From Acidobacteriota bacterium (lineage in GTDB: Bacteria; Acidobacteriota; Terriglobia; Terriglobales; Acidobacteriaceae), in contig PJLO01000006.1 of NCBI GenBank assembly GCA_003010405.1, positions 248,001 to 312,000 on the forward strand: a stretch of DNA of 64,000 nucleotides. Direction: 5' to 3'. Shown one piece after another: positions 53,230-61,656 of this stretch. A program made the translations under genes and the position numbers. A model generated the notes under the pieces. The model was not told where the DNA came from, did not search any database, and saw only the letters and a list, made by a program, of their open reading frames with translations. Every line of letters begins with the position of its first letter. The stretch's first letter is position 1.

Positions 53230-54156
53230 TTACAAGGTCTTGCCGGAAGGGAATTGCGCAGCGGTTGTTCCGGCGTCTTCGGGAGTGGACTTGGGACGGA
53301 CGTTCCCCCCGTCTATGGCAATCCTTGCGACGTTGACGTTGAGCAGTGCGGTCGAAAGGCTGTGGACAAACATATCCGTAATGCGAATCAAAGATCCGAC
53401 TTCAGATTCGCGCATTCCCAATTCTGAGAGGTCGTAGGAATTGAATTCAACTGGTCCGGGAAGCTCGCCGACGAGTTGGAGCGCATCTTCGCGTACCAAG
53501 CTCCCGCAATGCTGGAAGAGTTGCGACACCGTGATTGGCTTAACCCCGGTCCAGTAACTTTGAAGAAAATCTGGCCAGCGGGCAAAGGCACGATAGACAG
53601 TGTGGACAACGTCGGAGTCGGTGCTGGAGCGGATATCGGCGAAGATTTCCTTGACGGTTGGCCTGGCGGTGTCTTCCTCAACCATGATGATATGACGGTG
53701 TGGCTTGGGAGAGGGAGCGGGTGTAAGTGGGACATTGGGGTTGCCGACTGGACCTTCAAAAGACTCGGAAAGAAGCGAGGCGAATAGAAGGCTCATCGGG
53801 ACCGAATAACAGAAGAAATTAATACAGTCTTTTAACTCTTCCTGGGCACCAAGGCTGAACTCCAAACGAATGATTTCGGACTTCAGGTCAGGAACTTGGA
53901 AATAACTATGCACGCGGGTGTAGGCTCCAGCCCGCAGGCGGTTGGCACAGGAAAAAAAGGCTTGGGACTGGGCCAGGGGGCGAATGGAAGTCCAGAATCG
54001 ATCAAGGAAGCGTGGCTGAGTGCCCAGAAACTGAAAAAAGCTGCTGATGTGCGGTACACCCAGAGTGCGCTGCATATCGCGGTAGACTTCCAGCACACGG
54101 CCGGTTGCTTCCGAGGGTGGCACTAAGCGAACCGCTTGTCCTTTTTTCCATCCCAT
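53230..54156 (-). CDS. DehI-like (halocarboxylic acid dehalogenase superfamily) protein
   Basis: 308 residues in two helical repeats: EVYRDMQRTLGVPHISSFF with FLDRFW in the first, and EIFADIRSSTDSDVVHTVYRA with FLQSYW in the second, joined by a Pro-rich linker (VPLTPAPSPKP). This duplication is the DehI pattern. Conserved catalytic residues cannot be confirmed by eye. It is a paralogue of the 30756 gene. Starts ATG 54156. Confidence 0.65.
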   Translation of the reverse strand: MGWKKGQAVRLVPPSEATGRVLEVYRDMQRTLGVPHISSFFQFLGTQPRFLDRFWTSIRPLAQSQAFFSCANRLRAGAYTRVHSYFQVPDLKSEIIRLEFSLGAQEELKDCINFFCYSVPMSLLFASLLSESFEGPVGNPNVPLTPAPSPKPHRHIIMVEEDTARPTVKEIFADIRSSTDSDVVHTVYRAFARWPDFLQSYWTGVKPITVSQLFQHCGSLVREDALQLVGELPGPVEFNSYDLSELGMRESEVGSLIRITDMFVHSLSTALLNVNVARIAIDGGNVRPKSTPEDAGTTAAQFPSGKTL

Positions 54157-54256
54157 ATTAGCAAATTGATGATAAAGCTGTACTACAGAGATTCACAAAT
54201 CATTTCGAGCAAAAATTGAGAGCGATAGGAGTCTGATGACCGGCGAGTTGGCCTGA

Positions 54257-55126
54257 ATGTGTAGTCGTGTCATCATTACGGTCGTTATGCACGATTTTCA
54301 GGTTTTATTCGATCACGGCGAACACTCGGAGTTATTGGATCCGGCAATGGCGCCATACGGCAAGCTGGGATTTCCAGCTCCAGTAGAAGGGCGACCCTGG
54401 ATTTATGCGAATTTTGTGCAGACTCTGGACGGAATCGTCTCCTTGCTGGGGAATGAAGCTGCCGGTTTTGACATCTCGGGAGTGCCGGAGGATCGCTGGT
54501 TGATGGACCTGCTGCGTGCTTACGCGGATGCCGTGCTGCTGGGGATGGGAACTCTTCGGGAAGAACAGAGGATGGCGCGGCCTCGCCCGCGCGGGCCGGT
54601 ATTTCGGATCGTTGACCCCGGGCTGCAGCAACTTCGAGCGAAACTGCACCGGGGCAGAGAGCGCAACGTGCTCGTGACGACGCGAGCCGATTTTCAACTG
54701 AGTGACTATGCCGTCTTCGATGGAAAGTATGTGGATGCTACGGTGATCACGACGAGGGAGGGAGCCTCGAAACTGGAGAGGCAGAGCGACTCGCACCCGT
54801 TCGTCGACATAATTGGGGTGGACTCAGGTGAAGATAAAAAGGTAGACCTGCGGCAGGCTGTGGCAGCACTGAATGAACGTTATGGGATCAACTATCTGCT
54901 CTACGAGGGCGGACCGGCGCTGTATTCCGGACTGCTTACGGCGGGCCTCATCGATGAAAAGTTTCTGACGGTTTCGCCTATGGAGGTGGGCCGGCTGAGC
55001 GCATTCGGGTTGAGGCCGAGCGTGCTGCCGGACGTTGGATTCAGCAAGGAAGATGCTGTGCGATGGCACTGGCTGAGCTGCAGGAGAATTGGAGACTTCC
55101 AGTTCCACAGATTCCGCCGAAGGTGA
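54257..55126 (+). CDS. RibD C-terminal domain / dihydrofolate reductase-like protein
   Basis: 289 residues. Contains the pyrimidine-reductase core: RPWIYANFVQTLDGIVSL, LLRAYADAVLLGMGTLREE, VTTRADF, then INYLLYEGGPALYSGLLTAGLIDEKFLTVSP, as in RibD C-terminal domains that reduce the ribosyl side chain in riboflavin synthesis using NADPH. It lacks the deaminase domain of RibD, so it is probably a stand-alone reductase of unknown substrate. The start may be ATG 54257 or ATG 54287. Followed by lnt after 23 bases. Confidence 0.8.
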   Translation: MCSRVIITVVMHDFQVLFDHGEHSELLDPAMAPYGKLGFPAPVEGRPWIYANFVQTLDGIVSLLGNEAAGFDISGVPEDRWLMDLLRAYADAVLLGMGTLREEQRMARPRPRGPVFRIVDPGLQQLRAKLHRGRERNVLVTTRADFQLSDYAVFDGKYVDATVITTREGASKLERQSDSHPFVDIIGVDSGEDKKVDLRQAVAALNERYGINYLLYEGGPALYSGLLTAGLIDEKFLTVSPMEVGRLSAFGLRPSVLPDVGFSKEDAVRWHWLSCRRIGDFQFHRFRRR

Positions 55127-55149
55127 TTGGGATTTGTTAGACTCGGGAT

Positions 55150-56763
55150 GTGAAGGGCATTCATAAGAGCGCCTGGCTGCTGGCAGCCGTGTCGGGGCTG
55201 CTGCAGATTCTGATTTTTCCTCGACCTAATCTTTACTGGCTGTGCTGGATTGCGTTGGCACCGCTCATGTACGCGCTGCTGCGCACTCGCGAGGCAGATG
55301 CCACCGAGCTGCTGACCGAGGAAAGCTACTCGTTCCTGGCTCCCGCGCGGGCTTGGCAGGGTTTTTTGCTGGGCTGGGTTTCGGGGACAATCTTCTATCT
55401 GGGGACCTGTTACTGGGTCTATGCGGTGATGCACTCCTATGGCGGGCTCTCGCCGTCAGTCTCTCTTCTGCTGCTCGTAGTGTTCTCGCTTTATATCGGA
55501 CTACATCACGGATTATTTGGCATGCTGATGGCCATAGCGGGCCGCTCACGTGTTGGGTTCAGCCGGAAAGCGCTCGTGCTGGCTCCGTTTCTGTGGGTCG
55601 CGGTGGAACTGCTGCGTTCTTATGTGGTGAGCTTCCCCTGGATGCTGCTGGGAACGGCGCAGATCGACAATACTCCGCTGGTGCGGCTGGCGAGCCTGAC
55701 CGGCGTGTACGGCGTGTCTTTTGAGATTGCTCTTGTAAACACGGTTTTTGCCGCAACCATGCTGGTGCAGCGCAAGCGTCGCAAAGCACTGCTCATGACA
55801 GCGCTGGCCGGCGCAATCGTGCTGCAGGCTACAACGCTGGTGAAATCGGAACCGAGCGAGGTGGAGGCACATGCCACGCTGGTACAGCAGAATGTGCCCA
55901 TCGAGCGACAGTGGACCTTTGAAAGTTACAGCCATCTTCTGAACGAACTGAGCGCAATGAGTCGAGCGCCGGAGGCGAGCAAGGACCCAGGCATTGCCCG
56001 GCTGATCGTATGGCCGGAATCGCCCGCTCCATTTGGAACCGATGACCGGCTGTTCACCGAATCAACGGCGGCCTTGGCACGGACGCAGCGATCTTGGCTG
56101 CTGACGGGTGCGACAGCCGTACTGCCGACGGCCATTCAGGGCGAGGAAGAGCGTATTTACAACTCGGCACTGCTCGTGCGGCCGGATGGATCGGCGGTTC
56201 AGCGATACGACAAAGTACATCTGGTGCCATGGGGGGAGTACATTCCGTTCTCGTGGGCGTTTGGCTTTGCAAAATCGCTGACTCACGAAGTGGGAAAATT
56301 TGCTCCGGGGGATGCCGGACGCGTGCCGCTGGAAGTGGGCGGACATCGTTATGGCGTGTTCATCTGCTACGAAGCGGTGTTTCCGCAGGAGGTGCGGCAG
56401 TTCGCGGCGCATGGTGCCGAAGTGTTTGTGAATATTTCAAATGACGGCTGGTACGGCGACTCGGGCGCAGCATGGCAGCACCTGAATATGGCGCGGATGC
56501 GAGCGGTGGAAAACCATCGATGGCTGCTGCGCGACACGAACACGGGAATCACAGCTTCCATTGACCCGCTGGGGCGAGTAGTTTCAGTGGCCCCGCGAAA
56601 TGAGCGTTTGGCCCTGAACGCGCCCTATGGACTGGTTAGAGACACGACCTTCTATACGCAGTACGGCGACTGGTTTCCAATTCTATGTGCCATAATTTCT
56701 ATTGTGGGGTTGCTCTGGCGCGACCGTACTCGTGCGCACGTGATGCATCCAATCCCTGTTTAG
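55150..56763 (+). CDS. lnt: apolipoprotein N-acyltransferase
   Basis: Final step of lipoprotein maturation in the inner membrane. 537 residues, GTG start 55150. N-terminal part has about six to seven transmembrane helices; the C-terminal periplasmic part is a nitrilase-like domain with the Glu-Lys-Cys triad E290 (VWPESPAPF), K355 (YDKVHLVPWGEY) and C406 (ICYEAVFPQE). Spacing agrees with E. coli Lnt (E267/K335/C387). It is followed closely by prfB. Confidence 0.94.
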   Translation: MKGIHKSAWLLAAVSGLLQILIFPRPNLYWLCWIALAPLMYALLRTREADATELLTEESYSFLAPARAWQGFLLGWVSGTIFYLGTCYWVYAVMHSYGGLSPSVSLLLLVVFSLYIGLHHGLFGMLMAIAGRSRVGFSRKALVLAPFLWVAVELLRSYVVSFPWMLLGTAQIDNTPLVRLASLTGVYGVSFEIALVNTVFAATMLVQRKRRKALLMTALAGAIVLQATTLVKSEPSEVEAHATLVQQNVPIERQWTFESYSHLLNELSAMSRAPEASKDPGIARLIVWPESPAPFGTDDRLFTESTAALARTQRSWLLTGATAVLPTAIQGEEERIYNSALLVRPDGSAVQRYDKVHLVPWGEYIPFSWAFGFAKSLTHEVGKFAPGDAGRVPLEVGGHRYGVFICYEAVFPQEVRQFAAHGAEVFVNISNDGWYGDSGAAWQHLNMARMRAVENHRWLLRDTNTGITASIDPLGRVVSVAPRNERLALNAPYGLVRDTTFYTQYGDWFPILCAIISIVGLLWRDRTRAHVMHPIPV

Positions 56764-56775
56764 GAGCAGGATTTC

Positions 56776-57880
56776 ATGATCGATCAGCAAATTGAACAGG
56801 AGTTTACGGCCTTGCGCAGCAAAGTGCGTGAACTTCAGGAGTATCTTTGACTCGCCTAGATTGAAGGTGGAGTTGGAGAAAGTAGAAAAGCAAGCCGCCG
56901 ACCCGAATTTCTGGAACGATTCCGAAAACTCACAGAAGACAATGCGCGAGCGAAAGCGCCTGGAGGACGCGTTAGCGACCGACAGCGAACTTACGCGCCG
57001 CGTGGAGGATATTTCCGCCTACTTTGAGCTTGCCAGCGAGGGCGAGCAGGTGGATGAGGAAATTACGCGCGAGATGGGCGGCCTGCGCGAGGTGGTTGAA
57101 AAGCTGGAGACAGAGACGCTGCTGAGCGGCGAACTGGATCGCAGCAACGCCATTATGACGATTCACCCCGGCGCCGGAGGAACGGAGTCCCAGGATTGGG
57201 CAGAGATGCTGTTGCGAATGTTTCTGCGCTGGTGCGAACGCAAGGGGTTTGACACTGTTATCAACGATCTGCAGCCCGGCGATGAGGCTGGGATCAAGTC
57301 GGTGACGTTCAGCATCACGGGCGAATTTGCCTATGGTCTGCTGACGAGCGAGATTGGCGTGCACCGTTTGGTCCGTATATCGCCATTTGACCAGCAGGCG
57401 CGGCGTCATACGTCGTTTGCCAGCGTGTACGTGTCGCCGGAAATCGACGACAGCATCGAAGTGATCATCAAGCCAGAAGATACAAGAATCGATACATATC
57501 GATCTGGCGGCAAGGGTGGGCAGCACGTGAATACGACGGATTCGGCGGTGCGGATTACGCACTTTCCGACCGGGATCGTGGTGGCCTGCCAGAACGAGCG
57601 CTCGCAGCACAAGAACCGGGAGCGCGCATTCAAGATGCTGCGGTCGAGGATTTACGAGTACGAGTTGGAGAAGAAGCGGGAGGCTAGCAGGAAGGTCGAG
57701 GATTCAAAGCTGGACATCGATTTTGGCTCGCAGATCCGTTCCTATGTGTTGCAACCGTATCGCATGGCAAAGGACCACCGCACAAAATTTGAAGTGGGCG
57801 ACGTGGATCGTGTGCTGGATGGCGATCTCGATCCGTTCATCCGAGCCTACCTGCAGATGCGGAGAGCAGAGCAGAGGTAA
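56776..57880 (+). CDS. prfB: peptide chain release factor 2 (programmed +1 frameshift)
   Basis: Release factor for UGA and UAA stops, 367 residues when joined as 56776-56847 plus 56849-57880. The ATG 56776 (AGGAGCAGG upstream) opens 24 codons that end CTT-TGA-C at 56845-56851, preceded by the Shine-Dalgarno-like AGGAG-TAT; this is the classical RF2 autoregulatory site. After the slip, the frame continues LDSPRLKVE. The codon-recognition motif SPF (ISPFDQQ) and catalytic GGQ (GGKGGQHVN) are present. A caller that begins at 56792 gives a wrong N-terminus. Confidence 0.96.
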
Positions 57881-57886
57881 GAGGAA

Positions 57887-58492
57887 ATGGAGAAGCATCC
57901 CAATTCTGGATCACGGGAGCAGGGACTGAGGCCATTAAGTGCACGCTTCGACGAGGCGCTGGTAATGGCTTCATCACTGCACAGGCTGCAAGCACGGAAG
58001 GGAGGCCGGGTTCCCTACGTTGCTCATCTGCTGGGAGTGGCTTCTCTGGTTTTAGAAGAGGGCGGCAGCGAAGACATGGCGATTGCGGCGCTGCTGCACG
58101 ACGCAGCCGAAGATCAGGGCGGGGAAGAGGCCTTGGAGGCGATTGCATCTGTTTTCGGCGCTGCTGTGGCAAGGTGGGTGCGCCAAGCGAGCGACAGCTT
58201 AGTGTTTCCCAAACCAGAGTGGGAAACCCGCAAGCGCCATCACCTGGCGCAGATTCCCAGAGCTGATAAAGAAGCGCAACTCATCATGTTGGCGGACAAA
58301 GTATACAATGCCCGGTCTATTCTGGCCGACCATATCAGAATAGGTTCTGAAGTTTGGGCGCGATTCAGCGTGGCGCGCGAGCGCACGGTTTGGTACTACG
58401 AAGCGTTGCTGGAAGTATTTGAACGTGAGCTTTCGCCCGCGCTCTACGATACGCTGCTCGACTGCGTGATGCGGATGAAGGTCTTGAACTGA
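57887..58492 (+). CDS. HD-domain metal-dependent phosphohydrolase (SpoT/Mesh1-like)
   Basis: 201 residues. The HD pattern is seen as H in PYVAHLLGVASLV, HD in ALLHDAAED, and D in LADKVYNARSI, as in (p)ppGpp hydrolases of the RelA/SpoT superfamily and small alarmone hydrolases. No synthetase, TGS or ACT domain. Start ATG 57887, six bases after prfB, and its stop abuts the next gene. ppGpp hydrolysis is inferred from family. Confidence 0.82.
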   Translation: MEKHPNSGSREQGLRPLSARFDEALVMASSLHRLQARKGGRVPYVAHLLGVASLVLEEGGSEDMAIAALLHDAAEDQGGEEALEAIASVFGAAVARWVRQASDSLVFPKPEWETRKRHHLAQIPRADKEAQLIMLADKVYNARSILADHIRIGSEVWARFSVARERTVWYYEALLEVFERELSPALYDTLLDCVMRMKVLN

Positions 58493-59566
58493 ATGGCGCG
58501 AATCGTTGACCTAATACGTGAGGGTGCTGCGCCGGCTTCGATCATGCGGAGGGCCGCCCAGGGCGGGTTATCCCTGCCTGCGGTTGAGTCAATTGAGGTC
58601 CTTGTAGCGCTGGCAGCCCACCCCGAGTTTGCCAAGGAAGCCGAGCTTACGCTGGCGAACTGGGACGAGCTTTCGCTGATTGAAGTGGCTTCCAATGCAA
58701 CGGCCTCCCCGGTCGTGCTTGTGCATCTTCTGCGGTTTCACGCGTGCCGGCCTGCGGTGGTTCAAGCGCTTTGTGAAAATCCATCATTGCCGATTGATGA
58801 GTTGGAAACCACGGCTAGGCTTGCTTCAGCAGGGGTGCTGAGGGCGATGGCTCAAAGCCGACGCGTCTGCGAATCGAGGCGGTTGCGGGAACTGATGGCA
58901 GCAAATCCGGCGGCGGAGGCACTGGGTCCGGAACCGGCAGAGTGCGTGGTAGTCGTAGAGCCTCCCGAATCAGACAGGTCTTCGGAAAGCATCGTCTCGC
59001 GGCAGGCCAATGAAACTGAGCAAGAGGATGGGGAGCCATTCGAATTGGTGGCGGCAACTGATGGAGAGGACGATGAACTCGATAAGCTTCTAATACGTGT
59101 GAAGCAGGGCGAAACGATTACAGAGTCTGAAGAAGTAGAACAACTCTCATTGCTGCAAAGGATTGCCCAAATGCGTGTCGGCGAACGCATAAAGCTGGCA
59201 ATGCGTGGCAATCGCGAAGAGCGAATGGTATTGATACGGGACCGTTCAAAGCTGGTATCGCTTGCGGTGCTGGAGTCGCCGAAGGTGTCCGATACCGAGA
59301 TGGAGAGTTTTGCATCCATGAAGAACATCCAGGAGGCGGTGCTTCGGACAATTTCCAGCAAGAGAAACTACATGAAGAATTACGGTGTGGTGCGCGCGCT
59401 TGTGAACAACCCTAAAACGCCGGTCGACGTCGCTCTGCCCTTGATTGCCCATCTCTTGCTCAAGGACCAGCAGGCACTGTCGCGCAATAAGAACGTAAAT
59501 GAGACGGTACGCAAAATGGGGGCGAGATTTTACCGGATGAAAAGCGAGAGAAAGAAAAGCGACTGA
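58493..59566 (+). CDS. conserved hypothetical protein, helical repeat type
   Basis: 357 residues, ATG 58493 directly following the TGA of the HD gene. No signal peptide or membrane helix. Helical repeats like VLVALAAHPEFAKEAEL and VVQALCENPSLPIDELE at the start, and VVRALVNNPKTPVDVALPLIAHL near the end suggest a HEAT/LRV-type solenoid interrupted by an acidic disordered linker (about 155-205). Similar proteins seem common in Acidobacteriota, but I know no function. Tight coupling to the HD gene hints at joint action. Confidence 0.75.
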   Translation: MARIVDLIREGAAPASIMRRAAQGGLSLPAVESIEVLVALAAHPEFAKEAELTLANWDELSLIEVASNATASPVVLVHLLRFHACRPAVVQALCENPSLPIDELETTARLASAGVLRAMAQSRRVCESRRLRELMAANPAAEALGPEPAECVVVVEPPESDRSSESIVSRQANETEQEDGEPFELVAATDGEDDELDKLLIRVKQGETITESEEVEQLSLLQRIAQMRVGERIKLAMRGNREERMVLIRDRSKLVSLAVLESPKVSDTEMESFASMKNIQEAVLRTISSKRNYMKNYGVVRALVNNPKTPVDVALPLIAHLLLKDQQALSRNKNVNETVRKMGARFYRMKSERKKSD

Positions 59567-59585
59567 ATTCAGTCAGGAGCACAGG

Positions 59586-59990
59586 TTGGAAGATCGCGTT
59601 CTGGAACTGCTTAAGAGAGCAAAAACGATCGCCGTCGTGGGGCTGTCGAACGACCCCGGCAAGCCGAGCAACGGGGTTGCCAGATACCTGCAAAGCAAGG
59701 GATATCGGGTCGTGCCGATCAATCCGAATCTGACTGAGGCTCTGGGCCAGAAAGCCTATTCTTCGCTGAGCGAAGCGGCCAAAGAAGAACACATTGACAT
59801 TGTGGACGTGTTCCGCCGCCCCGACGCCGTAGCGGCAATCGTCGATGAGGTGCTGGCCCTTGGAATTCCGGCACTCTGGCTACAGGAGACGGTCGTGGAC
59901 GAAGAAGCGGCAGAAAAGGCTCGGCAGGCCGGGGTATTCGTCGTGATGGACAGGTGCATTCTGAAAGAGCACATGAGATACAGGCTGTAG
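59586..59990 (+). CDS. CoA-binding domain protein (YccU family)
   Basis: 134 residues forming one Rossmann fold with the CoA_binding_2 pattern: TIAVVGLSNDPGKPSNGVARYL, YRVVPINPNL, DIVDVFRRPDAV, PALWLQETVVDEEA and VVMDRCILKEH. Start is TTG 59586 with AGGAG seven bases before it. The family binds acyl-CoA in succinyl-CoA-ligase-like proteins; its own role is not known. Confidence 0.88.
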   Translation: MEDRVLELLKRAKTIAVVGLSNDPGKPSNGVARYLQSKGYRVVPINPNLTEALGQKAYSSLSEAAKEEHIDIVDVFRRPDAVAAIVDEVLALGIPALWLQETVVDEEAAEKARQAGVFVVMDRCILKEHMRYRL

Positions 59991-60369
59991 GTCGCGAATC
60001 CCGAAAACTCTATTCCTCCTCACAATAAAAGCTTCACAAGCACGGTTATGGGCTGCGCATCTGCGCTTGCTCACTCGGGCATCCGCCTAAGGTTGCCCCT
60101 TCGCCAGCAGGTCTCCGGTGTTGTCTCTCAAAGCTCAATCTGCGAAGGGCAACTCGGGACGCTCTGACCAGCTTCAATGGCATGAGCGGTTCATTCTTGA
60201 ACCGGTTATGGTTCGGATTGGTTCCTGACCAGGCGAAATTACCGACGGTAGCACGGAACAGAGTAACCCCAGAAGGCATGTGCCACATCGAACAGTTCAC
60301 GGACAGGCTTCGGCGGCAGAACTGCAAGAAACCGAGCTTTGCAGAGCAAGTGTCTTTGAACGGCGAAAG
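59991..60369. other. non-coding stretch upstream of the VWFA genes
   Basis: No gene supported, although the VWFA frame stays open back to GTG 60280. TTGCCCCTTCGC (60093-60104) can pair with GCGAAGGGCAA (60142-60152) over a 37-base loop, and a small GGTTATGGTTCGGATTGGTTC repeat lies near 60206-60226. Confidence 0.45.
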
Positions 60370-61656
60370 ATGAGGTCTTCCATGTCCCGGGGATTGAGTT
60401 TTGGGTGCGGAATCGCGCACGACAGGGCGCGGTTAAGAATTTGTTCAAACCGCAAATTTAACGCGCGCAAATGGACGCTCTTGTTGCGCCTGGGACTCTT
60501 ATCTCTCGCAGTTGCTTGCTCGGTGAGATTGCTGAGCGCGCAGGGCGCAGCCCCCGAGATCCCATCGCCACAGCTTTCAGGACAAATTAACTCAGGAAAT
60601 TCGACGGCTCATCGAGTTGGGGACCATCCAGCAACCGAAGCTCAGGTTCCCGCTCCAATCCTGCCGGCGGCAATGGCATCGAAAAGCAAAGTTCCATCCC
60701 AGTCCAACTACGACGAAGTGCATGTTAAGCCACAGGTGAAGTCGGCGGACGAGGCGAAGTTCGACCCGAATTCGGCGGCTGCGGCGGAAGCTGAAGTTGA
60801 CAAGAGTCTGAGGACGCGTACGAAGCCGATTCGCGTGAATGTGGACCTTGTTCTGGTTCCAGTGACAGTTACAGACCGGATGAACAGGTTGGTCACAGGG
60901 CTAGCAAAGGAAAACTTCGTTTTATTCGATAAAGGACAGAAGCAGGTCATTCAGCACTTCTCAAACGAGGATGCGCCGATTTCGATAGGTGTGATTTTCG
61001 ATATGAGTGGATCGATGGCAAACAAAATCGATAAATCACGAGATGCTGTGGCAGAGTTCCTTAGGACCGCAAATCCGGAAGACGAGTTTTTCCTGATCGC
61101 CTTCAACAATAAGCCAATGCTGCTCAGCGACTTCACGACTGACGTGGAGAGGGTGCAGGAACAGCTTCTCTACACCGTCCCCAAGGGGCAGACGGCGGTG
61201 TTGGATGCCATCTATCTGGGCGTGACAAAAATGAGAAAGGCCAAGCACCAGAGGAGGGCGCTGCTTATCATTTCAGATGGGGGAGACAATCGCAGCCGGT
61301 ACACCGAGCGTGAGATTAAGTCCGTGGTGAAGGAAGCTGATGTTCAGATATACGCGATTGGAATTTTCGATCAAAACGCGCGCAGTGATGAGGAACGATT
61401 TGGGCCGCAGCTGCTCTCCGAGGTGTCGGAAGTCACAGGTGGGCGGTTGTTCACGGTTGATAATCCAAACCAAATGACGGATGTTGCGAACAGGATCGGA
61501 TTGGAGCTACGCCACCAATATGTGCTTGGCTATCGGCCAGCAAAGGCAGCTCACGATGGCAAGTGGCGCAAGCTGCGAGTAAAGTTGAATGTTCCGAAAG
61601 GGCAGCCACAACTTTCGGTGTATGCAAAGACGGGGTACTATGCTCCTAGTGAGTAA
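60370..61656 (+). CDS. secreted VWFA-domain protein (VWFA-related Acidobacterial type), first copy
   Basis: About 428 residues if ATG 60370 is used; GTG 60280 and ATG 60382 are alternatives. A signal-anchor (LLRLGLLSLAVACSVRLL) is followed by a disordered Pro/Ala linker, a beta-sandwich (VRVNVDLVLVPVTVTDRMNRLVTGL) and the von Willebrand factor A domain with the metal site DMSGS (GVIFDMSGSMANK) and a downstream Thr/Asp region (SDGGDNRSRYT). This combination is almost restricted to Acidobacteriota. Probably binds extracellular or cell-wall ligands. Confidence 0.9.
   Translation: MRSSMSRGLSFGCGIAHDRARLRICSNRKFNARKWTLLLRLGLLSLAVACSVRLLSAQGAAPEIPSPQLSGQINSGNSTAHRVGDHPATEAQVPAPILPAAMASKSKVPSQSNYDEVHVKPQVKSADEAKFDPNSAAAAEAEVDKSLRTRTKPIRVNVDLVLVPVTVTDRMNRLVTGLAKENFVLFDKGQKQVIQHFSNEDAPISIGVIFDMSGSMANKIDKSRDAVAEFLRTANPEDEFFLIAFNNKPMLLSDFTTDVERVQEQLLYTVPKGQTAVLDAIYLGVTKMRKAKHQRRALLIISDGGDNRSRYTEREIKSVVKEADVQIYAIGIFDQNARSDEERFGPQLLSEVSEVTGGRLFTVDNPNQMTDVANRIGLELRHQYVLGYRPAKAAHDGKWRKLRVKLNVPKGQPQLSVYAKTGYYAPSE

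Noticed and set aside
56792..57880. RF2 starting at 56792
   Set aside because: The true start is ATG 56776 with a programmed frameshift at 56845-56851; the 56792 N-terminus is not RF2-like.
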